A stretch of 18,660 bases of DNA from Thermoflexales bacterium (GTDB lineage Bacteria > Chloroflexota > Anaerolineae > B4-G1 > SLSP01), in assembly GCA_015486785.1 (NCBI GenBank), contig WFQZ01000297.1, forward strand, positions 1-18,660, in the 5' to 3' direction. Within the stretch, counting starts at the first letter, position 1. Every line of letters begins with the position of its first letter. Position numbers and translations under genes: made by a program. Under the pieces are notes generated by a model that did not search any database, had not been told where the DNA came from, and saw only the letters and a program-made list of their open reading frames with translations. Positions 1 through 7,532 of the stretch are shown here, piece after piece.

Positions 1-906
1 GACCCACATTTGCAGCGGGATGCCCTCTTGGAAAGGTTTGCTCAACAGGAAATCAATGAACTTCTCGGCCAAATCACGGTTGGACGTACCTTTGAGAATG
101 CCGGCAAACTCAATCTGCCGGTAGCATGTCCCCGGCGTGAGGATCGCGCCGGTGGGCGGCGCGGTGACTTTCCCCTCGCTGAAGTACACTTCCGCCGCCG
201 GGCTGGTGGCGTAACTCACCACCAAGGGGCGCGTCCCTTCGCTGTATGCCCCGCCGCTGAACTCGGAGTAGTAGGCCGTTTCCCAGCCGTCCACCACCAA
301 GGTCCCATTGGCCTGCAAATTCTTCCAGTAATCCAGATAGCCGTCCTGTCCAAAGGCCGCAATAGTCGTGAGCAAAAAGGCCAGTCCCGGCGAAGAAGAT
401 GCCGGATTCTCCACCACCAGCAAGTTCTTGTACTCCGGTTTGGTCAAATCTTGGAGCGATTGCGGCACGGGCAATTGATGCTCGCTAAAGTAAGCCTTGT
501 CGTAGTTCAAACACACATCGCCGTAGTCAATGGGCACAACGCGATGTTGGGGATCAAGCTGGAACTCTTGCGGGATGTCCGCGAGAGCCGCCGGAGCATA
601 CGGCGCGAACAAGTCTGCCTCCAGAGCGCGGCTGAGGAATGTGTTATCCACCCCGTAGAGCACATCGGCTTGAGGTCGCTCGCGGTTCAATATCGCTTGG
701 TTGAGCATCGTGCCCGCATCTCCGGCCTGGAAAAACTGCACTTTGACGTGGTACTGTTGCTCAAATTGGGCGATCACGTCTTCGCTCACATCGAAGCTGT
801 CATGCGTCATCACGCGCAACGTCGGCGGTGTCTTCGGCGTCGGCGTGGCGCAAGCGGCCAACACCAGCACCAGCAAGACCAATACGATCCATCTGATACT
901 TTTCAT
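1..906 (-). CDS. thiB: Thiamine ABC transporter substrate-binding lipoprotein (partial, 3' end off the window)
   Basis: The reading frame opens at ATG 906 and stays open to base 1, giving 302 residues without a stop, so the C-terminus lies outside the window. The start is preceded by GAGGAGGGAGAAAG, a strong ribosome binding site. The N-terminus is a lipoprotein signal (MKSIRWIVLVLLVLVLAAC) with lipobox LAAC, so Cys19 should be lipidated and the protein anchored on the outer face of the membrane. The mature part reads like the ThiB/TbpA class of periplasmic-binding proteins: RVMTHDSFDVSEDV near residue 31, then QFFQAGDAGTML, ADVLYGVDN, VPIDYGDVCLNYD and KFIDFLLSKPFQEGIP. It should capture thiamine or its phosphates for an ABC importer, whose permease and ATPase genes probably follow off the left edge. 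It sits 44 bp behind thiamine pyrophosphokinase under one TPP riboswitch, which supports the substrate. A related iron or putrescine binder is less likely. Confidence 0.88.
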   Translation of the reverse strand, partial: MKSIRWIVLVLLVLVLAACATPTPKTPPTLRVMTHDSFDVSEDVIAQFEQQYHVKVQFFQAGDAGTMLNQAILNRERPQADVLYGVDNTFLSRALEADLFAPYAPAALADIPQEFQLDPQHRVVPIDYGDVCLNYDKAYFSEHQLPVPQSLQDLTKPEYKNLLVVENPASSSPGLAFLLTTIAAFGQDGYLDYWKNLQANGTLVVDGWETAYYSEFSGGAYSEGTRPLVVSYATSPAAEVYFSEGKVTAPPTGAILTPGTCYRQIEFAGILKGTSNRDLAEKFIDFLLSKPFQEGIPLQMWV

Positions 907-950
907 CTTTCTCCCTCCTCAATTAAATAAAGGCCGCCCCGCGCAGCCGG

Positions 951-1631
951 TCACATCTTATTTTCGTGGAAGCACCAGAGCATCCCTTCGCGCACCTCCA
1001 CAGAAACCTCGGCGGCGATGAACTCGTTGCTCACACCGTGGGCCGTGCCGAACTCCAGCGATTCGTCATTGAGCGCGTAACTCAGGCCGCGCGTGGTGAT
1101 CCCGTTAGCCGGGCCGGCCAGCGGGAGCAATGACAGCGTGTCGCCGGGATGCCCTTGGAGCGTCAAAGGCTTTTCCGGCAGGATCAGGCGGATCGTCCAC
1201 GGGCCATTGGCGATCATCACATCCAAATGCTGCAACGCGGGCAGCGACAAGAGCAGCATATTCGCCAGCTCCTGATCGGGCCTGCCGCCCAATGCGCCCA
1301 GCACGGTGATCCCTTCTGCGGGGATCACTTCCTGATTTTCCGCGCCCAGCGTCATTGACCAGGCCGCCCAGAGCAACGCCAGTTCCAGATCGTTTTCATC
1401 CTTGGCCGGAGGGTAGACGTGAAATTCCGTGCCCGCCATGCGCAGCAAAGCCTGGAAATCGGCAGGGAGCGAGTCCAGATCGCCGACGATATGCGCGGGC
1501 ATAATCCCGGCATCCAGGGCGTGTAAAGTTCCGCCGTCCGCCGCCACAACCAAATCGCCCGGCTTAATCCACCGCGCCGCCTCCACCGCCGGATGGGGCA
1601 TGATGCCATTTGCAAAAATAACAATTCTCAT
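951..1631 (-). CDS. thiN: Thiamine pyrophosphokinase
   Basis: A 226-residue cytoplasmic enzyme that converts thiamine and ATP to thiamine diphosphate and AMP. Family motifs are visible in order: MRIVIFANG at the start, VVAADGGTLHAL, HIVGDLDSLP (the DxDS signature that binds metal and ATP) and KDENDLELALL (the D-x-x-x-D/E helix typical of the family). GALGGRPDQELANMLLL then matches the usual G-x-x-G-x-R-x-D-H block, with Gln-Glu where His is common. The C-terminal half carries the beta-sandwich that holds thiamine. The start at 1631 is preferred because GAGGG lies a few bases upstream. The frame could extend to a GTG at 1670, but that codon sits directly after the terminator T-tract. It is the first gene of a riboswitch-controlled operon with the thiamine-binding lipoprotein, so salvage of imported thiamine is the likely role. 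Confidence 0.92.
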   Translation of the reverse strand: MRIVIFANGIMPHPAVEAARWIKPGDLVVAADGGTLHALDAGIMPAHIVGDLDSLPADFQALLRMAGTEFHVYPPAKDENDLELALLWAAWSMTLGAENQEVIPAEGITVLGALGGRPDQELANMLLLSLPALQHLDVMIANGPWTIRLILPEKPLTLQGHPGDTLSLLPLAGPANGITTRGLSYALNDESLEFGTAHGVSNEFIAAEVSVEVREGMLWCFHENKM

Positions 1632-1671
1632 GAAACCCTCGCTTCGCAATCCAGGAGTGTCCGGAAACACA

Positions 1672-1709
1672 GTAACAAAAGTCCTCGTCGGGCATGCCCC
1701 AACGAGGAC
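1672..1709 (-). terminator. Intrinsic terminator of the TPP riboswitch expression platform
   Basis: On the minus strand GTCCTCGTTGGG and CCCGACGAGGAC form a 12-bp stem (one G-U pair) around a GCATG loop, followed by TTTTGTT. It lies between the TPP aptamer and thiN, where a ligand-controlled terminator is expected. GAGGGC next to the aptamer's CTGAGA block could pair with GTCCTC of the left arm as an antiterminator, but that pairing is only six pairs with one wobble. Confidence 0.85.
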
Positions 1710-1720
1710 TTTGCATCCTA

Positions 1721-1806
1721 TGAACTCCCTACGCTGGCATTACCCAGATCAGGTCCCTTAGGGTCGGCATCACTATGCCCTCTCAGCCTTGCAGCTCCCC
1801 CGTTCA
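1721..1806 (-). promoter_or_regulatory. TPP riboswitch aptamer (THI element)
   Basis: The minus strand carries the two conserved blocks of the thiamine diphosphate aptamer. CTGAGA (1781-1786) follows GGGGGAGCTGC. ACCTGATCTGGGTAATGCC, then AGCGTAGGGA, differs from the usual consensus at one base. TGAAC at 1802-1806 and GTTCA at 1721-1725 can close helix P1. The element sits directly before a terminator hairpin and thiN, so TPP should reduce transcription of thiN and thiB. Confidence 0.97.
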
Positions 1807-1836
1807 ACCCTCATTATGTAATGGAAAGTGCTACGC

Positions 1837-1865
1837 AGTATAGCACCAACCGTTTATTGTGCCAG
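1837..1865 (-). promoter_or_regulatory. Candidate sigma70-type promoter of the thi operon
   Basis: On the minus strand CTGGCA (1860-1865) and TATACT (1837-1842) are 17 bp apart. The site lies just after the stop codon of the upstream surface-protein gene and about 30 bp before the riboswitch aptamer, as expected for the thi operon. It was identified by eye. Confidence 0.6.
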
Positions 1866-1866
1866 A

Positions 1867-4800
1867 TTAAGGCGTGTTCCGCAGCACCAGCGGCAAGTAG
1901 ATCGCATAGTGATTCTGCGGCGCGGTGACGGTCAACGTATACGGCCAACTAGATACGACCCCGCAGGGATTGACGGCCTGCACCGTCACGATCCGCCCGC
2001 CGCCGGTGGCGATCCAAGTGTAGGTGATGGCATCGGTGAGCGCGGAAACCACGTGCGTTTGCGTGCTTTGATCCGTGGCCTGCCAAGTGTAGGTGAATGG
2101 CATCAGCGGCGGCAGGATGCCGGTGCTAGAAAGCATGTGTACGGTGGCGGTGAAGCGGGCGACGGTGTTCACGAGCACCTCGTGCGGCCCGGCGATAGTG
2201 ACGCTTTGCGGCACGTTGCACGCCGTGGCGCGGATGGTCACACTGGCCGAGGCGATGTTGTTGCCGGGCTGGGGGTCGAGCACGCGACCGACCACGGAGG
2301 CGGTGTTGATGAGCACGCCGGTGTACGGCTCCGTGGTGGTGATGGCGATGCTCAAGTCGTGCGTCATTACTTCCGGCGACCCGGCCAGCGAGAAGGTACA
2401 AGTGATCCGCCGCGTGGCCTCGTTCCCCAGGCAGCCGCTCGGCAGTTGCCAACCGGCCACGGCGCGAGTGGGCACCAACGTATCGTGCAGCGTGACGGCC
2501 ACGGAGTTGGTCAGCGTGCCGGTCTTGGTGATGCGCAGCGCGTAGCGGATCGCATCGCCGGGCTGCACCAGCAGGCGATCCGCCGTCTTGGCGATGGCTA
2601 AATCGGCGTGCGGCAGCTCCGGCGCGGCCTCCGCGATGCCCACCGTGACCTCGGAGAGATTGTCAAGGGGGTGACTTTCGCGCACGCTTCCGACGACGAC
2701 GGCGGTGTTGAGCAGAACTCCGCTGTACGGCTCCGTGGTGGTGATGGCGATGCTCAAGTCGTGCGTCACCACCTCCGGCGACCCGGCCAGCGAGAAGGTA
2801 CAGGTGATCCGCCGCGTGGCCTCATCGCCCAGGCAGCCGCTCGGCAGTTGCCAACCGGCCACAGCGCGTGTGGGCACCAACGTATCGTGCAGCGTGACGG
2901 CCACGGAGTTGGTCAGCGTGCCGGTCTTGGTGATACGCAGCGCGTATTGCACCGCCTCCCCCGGCGCGACCAAACTCTGATTCGCGGTCTTGGAAACCGC
3001 CAAATCGACCTCCGCGCCGGTGATCACGCGCGTGTAATCCACCGCAAAGGCCCGGCGGCTGGGGCGATTCTGAGAGGTCGCCGTGAGCACGTCGGTTTCG
3101 CTCATCGCCTGCGTGGCCGTGGGCGGAATCGTGACCACCACGTGCAGCGTGGTGCTCATCTGCGCCCCCAGCTCTATCGTGGGCGAGGCGATCAAGTGCC
3201 CCCAGCCGTTGGCGGAGTGGAACGTGATGGTGTAAGTGTCCGTCTCCCGGCCACTGTTGAGCAAGTGATGCGTATGGGTGACGATGGTGCCCGGCTTTTC
3301 GCCCAGGATGGAGACCGGCGGCACCAGCCACACGCTGAAGGCATCGCTGACCACCTCATCCGCGCCGATGTCGTAGCCTTCCCCGGAAGGCCGCAGTTGC
3401 CCGTCAATATCCACGAACAGATCGCTGCCGGGAATCTGGATGTTGATGATCACTCCGGCATCCACCGCCGCCGAGTCGGTCATAATGTGGTAGGGCTGGA
3501 GGCAATCAGGGGGGCGGGCGGTGCAGATGAATTGCGGAGTGCTGTACACATCGCTGCTGTGGACGATCTCGCCGCTGCCGGCGGCGTCCGTGTCATTGGC
3601 CCACCACAGCGTGCCCTGCAAGGTGATCTTGTTCTGGAGCGGATCGGGCAGGCCGGTGGAGTTCACGTAGATCGCCGTGGTCTGGCTCACCAAGATGGTG
3701 TTGGTGAAGGTCGGTTGGCTGGGGATGGGGACGACGGGCGGCCACACTGCGCCGGGCTTTTCCGTGAGATAGATCGCGGTACTGCCCTGATCTTGGGCGA
3801 TGGTGTTGTGGTACACTTGCGGCGATGAGGCCCACAGGTACATCGCCGCGCCGTTGGCGGCTTGATTCTCGGCCACGACGTTGTTCGCCAGCCCGGCGAT
3901 GGCTTGCCGGAAGTAAAATCCGCCGCCCTCGCCCGTGGCGCGATTGAAACGCACGTAGCTGTTGGCGATGAGGGGCACGTTGGCTTCGGTGAACGCAAAC
4001 GGCCCGTTGAGGTAGAATCCGCCGCCGGACTGGGCGGCGTTGGAAACCACCGACGTACCGGCCACGCGCGGCGCGCTATCATCGCAGTAAAATCCGCCGC
4101 CTTCGCCTCCGGCGACGTTTTCCTGCACGAGGCCGCCCAGCAGGTAAGGATGCCCGCCGTCGAAGTACACACCGCCGCCGTTCGCCGTGGCGGTGTTGGA
4201 GTAGACCGCCAGCGTGGAAAGCGTCGGCGTCCCGCCCTCAATGTAGAGGCCGCCGCCGGCTTGCGCCTGGTTGTGAGCAATGAGGATCAAGCCGCTGAAT
4301 TGGGAAACCACGCCCAAGTCCACGTTGCCGGGATCAAAATCAATGGTGCATTTCTTCAAGTAAATCCCGCCGCCGTAGGTTGCCGTCCCGCTCAAGATCG
4401 GCGTGCCCACGAAGCGCGGATGGGCATTTTCCGCGTAGACATCGCCGCCCTTTTCCGCCTGCCCGTTGACAAATGCCAGCAGCTTGACGGTCGGGCTGCC
4501 GCCGATAATCGTAAGCCCGCGCCGTGCCCCTTCGCCGTCCACCTGCGCCGGAACAATCCCGGCTATCCATTGATGGAGCATTGGAACGTAGGCGTAGCCA
4601 CCTTGCAACGTGATGTCCTTCTCATTCAGCGAGATCACACTGTCGCCGGTGTCGGTGTAGATGGCCCGCGCCAAGTTCTCCGTCGTGGCGATGGCAATTT
4701 CATCGCCGTCCTGCGCCTGATCCACGGCGTACTGGATGGTCTTGCACGGCGTGGAAGTCGAGGCGCAATCGCCGCTATCCTGCCCGCCGGGGGCGACGTA

Positions 4801-4926
4801 GCGGGTCTTTGCCTGCGGCGTCGCCGGGGCCGCCGAGACGCCCGACTGCTGAATCACGCTCAGCAGGAGCAGCAAGGCGATGAGTCCCAAGGACAAACTG
4901 AGAGAAATACGGAATACCTTAATCAT
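1867..4926 (-). CDS. Secreted surface protein: beta-helix, choice-of-anchor Q region, two DUF11 repeats, C-terminal YLPLVLR tail
   Basis: A 1019-residue exported protein. Residues 1-33 are a signal peptide with a long leucine-rich core and probable cleavage after SAA. Residues 41-150 (YVAPGGQDSGDC, TIQYAVDQAQDGDEI) resemble the DUF1565-type start of a right-handed parallel beta-helix. Residues 150-480 are helix coils marked by repeated GGG-(I/L/V/F)-Y turns. Residues 485-524 (VDAG to DIGADE) match the choice-of-anchor Q region. An Ig-like segment at 525-635 is followed by two DUF11 repeats (about 638-765 and 773-900) and another Ig/PKD-like domain (902-1000). The protein ends with HYAIYLPLVLRNTP. 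AAGGAGG lies 5 nt before the ATG. Such architecture suggests a cell-surface adhesin, carbohydrate-binding or scaffold protein. No catalytic residues could be assigned, so the function is unknown. Confidence 0.85.
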   Translation of the reverse strand: MIKVFRISLSLSLGLIALLLLLSVIQQSGVSAAPATPQAKTRYVAPGGQDSGDCASTSTPCKTIQYAVDQAQDGDEIAIATTENLARAIYTDTGDSVISLNEKDITLQGGYAYVPMLHQWIAGIVPAQVDGEGARRGLTIIGGSPTVKLLAFVNGQAEKGGDVYAENAHPRFVGTPILSGTATYGGGIYLKKCTIDFDPGNVDLGVVSQFSGLILIAHNQAQAGGGLYIEGGTPTLSTLAVYSNTATANGGGVYFDGGHPYLLGGLVQENVAGGEGGGFYCDDSAPRVAGTSVVSNAAQSGGGFYLNGPFAFTEANVPLIANSYVRFNRATGEGGGFYFRQAIAGLANNVVAENQAANGAAMYLWASSPQVYHNTIAQDQGSTAIYLTEKPGAVWPPVVPIPSQPTFTNTILVSQTTAIYVNSTGLPDPLQNKITLQGTLWWANDTDAAGSGEIVHSSDVYSTPQFICTARPPDCLQPYHIMTDSAAVDAGVIINIQIPGSDLFVDIDGQLRPSGEGYDIGADEVVSDAFSVWLVPPVSILGEKPGTIVTHTHHLLNSGRETDTYTITFHSANGWGHLIASPTIELGAQMSTTLHVVVTIPPTATQAMSETDVLTATSQNRPSRRAFAVDYTRVITGAEVDLAVSKTANQSLVAPGEAVQYALRITKTGTLTNSVAVTLHDTLVPTRAVAGWQLPSGCLGDEATRRITCTFSLAGSPEVVTHDLSIAITTTEPYSGVLLNTAVVVGSVRESHPLDNLSEVTVGIAEAAPELPHADLAIAKTADRLLVQPGDAIRYALRITKTGTLTNSVAVTLHDTLVPTRAVAGWQLPSGCLGNEATRRITCTFSLAGSPEVMTHDLSIAITTTEPYTGVLINTASVVGRVLDPQPGNNIASASVTIRATACNVPQSVTIAGPHEVLVNTVARFTATVHMLSSTGILPPLMPFTYTWQATDQSTQTHVVSALTDAITYTWIATGGGRIVTVQAVNPCGVVSSWPYTLTVTAPQNHYAIYLPLVLRNTP
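2322..2544 (-). repeat. DUF11 repeat, copy 2 (C-terminal), near-identical DNA core
   Basis: This 223-bp core matches the segment 402 bp away (2724-2946) at all but about 10 positions counted by eye, roughly 95 percent. It encodes residues from RYALRITKTG to TTTEPYTG. The spacing of 134 codons equals one DUF11 unit. Confidence 0.9.
2724..2946 (-). repeat. DUF11 repeat, copy 1 (N-terminal), near-identical DNA core
   Basis: Partner of the repeat at 2322-2544, in direct orientation and in frame. It encodes QYALRITKTG to TTTEPYSG. The sequences flanking the core differ much more than the core itself, which points to a recent duplication or gene conversion limited to the centre of the domain. Confidence 0.9.
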
Positions 4927-5080
4927 CTGAACCTCCTTACGCTAGGCTAATGAGGAATGCTCATGCGGACGCACATCTAAGAGCGCGGAGAATTTTTACC
5001 TCGGCGGCACACCCAAACGGCTTGGGAGCATGGGAAGCGATAGTGGACATCCCGCACACAGAGCGCGGCAGCACAGATTC

Positions 5081-5109
5081 AGTATAGAGGAAAGCCGGAC
5101 ATTAGACAA
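5081..5109 (-). promoter_or_regulatory. Candidate promoter of the surface-protein gene
   Basis: On the minus strand TTGTCT (5104-5109) and TATACT (5081-5086) are 17 bp apart. The site lies directly after the greA terminator, giving a leader of about 150 nt before the ATG at 4926. Nothing else was recognised in the 4927-5127 spacer apart from the ribosome binding site. Confidence 0.6.
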
Positions 5110-5127
5110 GAGGTGGCGAGTGGCGAC

Positions 5128-5166
5128 AAAAAAAACAGACCTGGGAGCGTCGGCTCGCCAGGTCTG
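5128..5166 (-). terminator. Intrinsic terminator after greA
   Basis: On the minus strand CAGACCTGG and CCAGGTCTG pair perfectly, with an inner GAGC/GCTC extension past a bulged C. Eight T residues follow. It lies about 20 bp after the greA stop and closes the operon that starts near 7400. Confidence 0.95.
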
Positions 5167-5186
5167 GGGTAAATGTTGCGGCTCGG

Positions 5187-5657
5187 TTAGGCTACTTTTT
5201 CAATGCGGAAGCGCAGTTCGCCGGCCGGGGCACGCACGGTGATGATGTCGCCCGCGCGATGGCCCAGCAAGGCCCTCCCCAACGGGGATTCGTTGGAGAT
5301 TTTGCCTTTGCCGGGGTCGGCCTCGGTCGCGCCCACAACGTGATAGACTTCCAACTCGTCGTAGCCTTCTTCCACCACGGTGACGTGGCTTCCCATGCGC
5401 ACTTTGCCGTCACGGCTTTCGTGCTCTTCAATGATTACCGCGTCACGCAACTGGGCTTCCAGCTCCTGGATGCGCCCTTCCAGAAACCCTTGCTCTTCCT
5501 TCGCGGCGATGTAGTCCGCGTTCTCGGAGAGGTCTCCTTGCTTGATGGCAAAGTTCAATCGTTTGGCTAAGGCCGGACGCTTCACCGTGATCAGCTCTTC
5601 CAGCTCGGCCTTGGCTTTCTCGTATCCAGCGGGGGTCAGATAAATCGGTTTTCCCAT
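5187..5657 (-). CDS. greA: Transcription elongation factor GreA
   Basis: At 156 residues this has the usual GreA length. It rescues backtracked RNA polymerase by stimulating transcript cleavage through the secondary channel. The N-terminal coiled coil runs from YLTPAGYEKAKAELEEL to about residue 75. Its acidic tip GDLSENADYIAAKEEQ matches the signature with the catalytic Asp and Glu. The C-terminal FKBP-like domain contains VEEGYDELEVYHVVG, ISNESPLGRALLGHRAGD and VRAPAGELRFRIEKV. GAGGAG precedes the ATG by five bases. It is the last gene of the operon, 10 bp after the peptidase stop codon, and is followed by a strong terminator. Confidence 0.97.
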   Translation of the reverse strand: MGKPIYLTPAGYEKAKAELEELITVKRPALAKRLNFAIKQGDLSENADYIAAKEEQGFLEGRIQELEAQLRDAVIIEEHESRDGKVRMGSHVTVVEEGYDELEVYHVVGATEADPGKGKISNESPLGRALLGHRAGDIITVRAPAGELRFRIEKVA

Positions 5658-5667
5658 TTCAACTCCT

Positions 5668-6765
5668 CTATACCGGGATCACAAACGGAGCACGGGGCAA
5701 GGTGGTTAATGTCTCGCGCCCCTCTTCCGTCACTAAAACATCATCCTCAATGCGCACGCCGCCCAGCCCCGTCAGGTAGATGCCCGGCTCTACGGTGAAA
5801 GTCATGCCGGGGATCAAGGTCGTCTGCTCACCGGCCATGATGGAGGGCGGTTCGTGACATTCCAGCCCCAGCCCGTGACCGGTGCGGTGCATGAACTGCG
5901 GGCCGTATCCGGCCTCGGCGATCACTTGACGGGCCGCGGCATCCACTTCTTGAGCGGTAACGCCGGGGCGGACGGCGGCCCGACCGCTCTCGTTGGCGCG
6001 GAGCACCAGGGCGTGAATTTCGCGCAGGGGGCCTTCAGGCTCGCCGAAGACGACCATGCGGGTGATATCCGAGGCGTAGCCGCCGGAGAAGACGCCCCAA
6101 TCCACCACCACCCAGTCCCCGCGCCGCAAGGCCCGCTCGCCGGGGACGGCGTGCGGCAACGCGCCGTTCGGCCCGCCGCAGACGATAGGGTCAAAGGAAA
6201 GCCCCTCCGCGCCGTGGGACAGCATCTCCGCGATCAAGCGGGCGGCGGCTTCTCGTTCCGTCATCCCCGCGTGCAAGTGCGGCAGCCAGTCGAGGAACGA
6301 TTGCTCGGCGATCTGAACGGCACGGCGCATTGCGTCCAGCTCCGGCGGCGATTTCACGCGCCGCAGCTCGGCGAAGATTCCGTCCGCCGGAAGCAGCGTC
6401 ACGCCGGGGGCGTAACGCTCCAGCAACCGCGCCTCCGCCAGGCGGATGCGCCACGATTCCACGCCCAAGGCCGCGCCGCTCAAGTGCCGCTCGGCGCAGG
6501 CTTGTTGGAACGCGCCGCCCGGCCCTTCCTCGTCGCTGTAAGGGTACGCTGCGATCCCGTCGGCGCGGGCTTTTTCGGCCTCCAACGCCGGCAGGATCAT
6601 CGCCGGGGGCGCGTCCACGGGGAAAAGCCCCACGATGGGGCGTTCGGTCAGCATAAAAGCATGCCCGCTGACGTAAAACAAGTTCGGCCCAGGGATCAAC
6701 GCCAGCGCATCCAGCCCGTGATCTTTGGCCAGCGCGAGCATCCGCGCGATGCGTGCTTCGTTCAT
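5668..6765 (-). CDS. M24B metallopeptidase (Xaa-Pro dipeptidase/aminopeptidase)
   Basis: A 365-residue cytoplasmic metallopeptidase expected to cleave Xaa-Pro bonds at peptide N-termini. The N-terminal creatinase-like domain covers residues 1-130 (IPGPNLFYVSGHAF, LERYAPGVTLL). The C-terminal pita-bread domain carries all five expected metal ligands: Asp222 and Asp233 in VVVDWGVFSGGYASDITR, His297 in HRTGHGLGLECHE, Glu326 in TVEPGIYL and Glu340 in GVRIEDDVLV. The domain is therefore intact and probably active. The ATG lies two bases after the stop of the preceding small membrane-protein gene, implying translational coupling, and greA follows within 10 bp. The exact subclass (PepP-like or PepQ-like) cannot be fixed from motifs. 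The length fits the 350-370-residue PepQ-like group. Confidence 0.93.
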   Translation of the reverse strand: MNEARIARMLALAKDHGLDALALIPGPNLFYVSGHAFMLTERPIVGLFPVDAPPAMILPALEAEKARADGIAAYPYSDEEGPGGAFQQACAERHLSGAALGVESWRIRLAEARLLERYAPGVTLLPADGIFAELRRVKSPPELDAMRRAVQIAEQSFLDWLPHLHAGMTEREAAARLIAEMLSHGAEGLSFDPIVCGGPNGALPHAVPGERALRRGDWVVVDWGVFSGGYASDITRMVVFGEPEGPLREIHALVLRANESGRAAVRPGVTAQEVDAAARQVIAEAGYGPQFMHRTGHGLGLECHEPPSIMAGEQTTLIPGMTFTVEPGIYLTGLGGVRIEDDVLVTEEGRETLTTLPRAPFVIPV

Positions 6766-6767
6766 CG

Positions 6768-6968
6768 CTACCCTGCGATCTGCCGCAGAATCCCCAGCAC
6801 GCCCAGCCCCAGCTTCAGCGCGTGGGAAGCGGAAGGCATGGCGATAGTCTGACGGCCTTTCTCATCCACTTGGAGCGGCACAGAATTGTAGTACAGCCAT
6901 CCGGCAATCACGCCGATCACGGCCCCTAAAATACCTCCGGTGAGCAAAACTCGTGTTCGCAAATTCAT
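6768..6968 (-). CDS. Small membrane protein, 66 aa, function unknown
   Basis: A 66-residue protein with one clear membrane helix near residues 7-27 (VLLTGGILGAVIGVIAGWLYY), a short polar stretch with QVDEKGRQTIAMPS, and a second weakly hydrophobic segment near 51-64. A textbook ribosome binding site (TTAAGGAGGATCACC) precedes the ATG. Its stop is two bases before the peptidase start, so the two are almost certainly co-translated. The glycine-rich helix recalls small YtxH-like membrane proteins, but no family could be named. The strong binding site and coupling support a real gene. Confidence 0.8.
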   Translation of the reverse strand: MNLRTRVLLTGGILGAVIGVIAGWLYYNSVPLQVDEKGRQTIAMPSASHALKLGLGVLGILRQIAG

Positions 6969-7012
6969 GGTGATCCTCCTTAAAAGATTTTTGGGCGATT
7001 GTTTGATCGCCG

Positions 7013-7291
7013 CTACTTACTCCGTCCGAGGAGCAGCCCCAGCACGGTGATGAGCCACTGCCAGGCTCCGTACAGCGAGATGAAGGGACGGGTAACGGTG
7101 TGAGAGCTTTTTTCCGCAAAGGCGGCCATCTTGGCGGCATACTCCTGCCCCTGGCGCAATCCGTTCCGCAGGGGAGCTTTGAGACGATAGAGACCATACG
7201 CCAGCCCGCCCAGCAAAATCAGCGGCACCAGCCCCATCGCCAGGGCGTCCAGGCTCAAAAAGATAAGTGCAATATCTCGTGCTATGCCCAT
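7013..7291 (-). CDS. Small membrane protein, 92 aa, function unknown
   Basis: First gene of the operon leading to greA. The 92 residues contain a hydrophobic segment at about 16-36 (LAMGLVPLILLGGLAYGLYRL). A basic and polar stretch with KAPLRNGLRQGQEYAAKMAAF, probably an amphipathic helix, follows, then a second hydrophobic segment near 71-88 ending in GRSK. GGAGTGAG precedes the ATG. A candidate promoter lies about 110 bp upstream. The next gene also encodes a small membrane protein 44 bp away, so the two may act together, but that is inference. No known family was recognised. Confidence 0.75.
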   Translation of the reverse strand: MGIARDIALIFLSLDALAMGLVPLILLGGLAYGLYRLKAPLRNGLRQGQEYAAKMAAFAEKSSHTVTRPFISLYGAWQWLITVLGLLLGRSK

Positions 7292-7399
7292 AGCTCACTC
7301 CTTGATTCGTTATGATGCGACCTATCCAAAAGCGGGGTGGGTCCTGCGTGCAAGACAATGGGCCGGAAATGTGGTTTTGTCTCGCAACTTGCGAATTTC

Positions 7400-7427
7400 A
7401 GTATACCCTGTTTGACAACGGAAACAA
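7400..7427 (-). promoter_or_regulatory. Candidate promoter of the small-protein/peptidase/greA operon
   Basis: On the minus strand TTGTTT (7422-7427) and TATACT (7400-7405) are 16 bp apart, giving a leader of about 100 nt. It lies next to the divergent kinase promoter, so the two could interfere with each other. The -35 match is weak. Confidence 0.5.
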
Positions 7428-7448
7428 GCCTAAAGGTAAGTGCTACGT

Positions 7449-7477
7449 TTGCGTTGTGTGCGATTTCACGATAAAAT
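7449..7477 (+). promoter_or_regulatory. Candidate promoter of the sensor-kinase-like gene
   Basis: TTGCGT (7449-7454) and TAAAAT (7472-7477) are 17 bp apart, about 50 bp before the kinase ATG at 7533. AGAAGGAG at the start serves as the ribosome binding site. The -35 element is weak. Confidence 0.45.
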
Positions 7478-7532
7478 CGCGGGTGTGGGATGAACCGGCA
7501 CCGGGCCGGCATCGATTGTAGAAGGAGCGTCT

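Noticed and set aside
10..930. Plus-strand open frame of 306 codons opposite thiB
   Set aside because: It is the antisense shadow of the thiB frame; the translation is rich in Arg, His and Gln with no domain, while the minus strand gives a clean lipoprotein.
1632..1670. Upstream GTG start for thiamine pyrophosphokinase
   Set aside because: It follows the terminator T-tract directly and has no ribosome binding site; the ATG at 1631 has GAGGG and gives the family N-terminus.
7382..7394. Small hairpin TCGCA-ACT-TGCGA in the divergent promoter region
   Set aside because: Only 5 bp with no T-tract; likely chance in a region of this composition.
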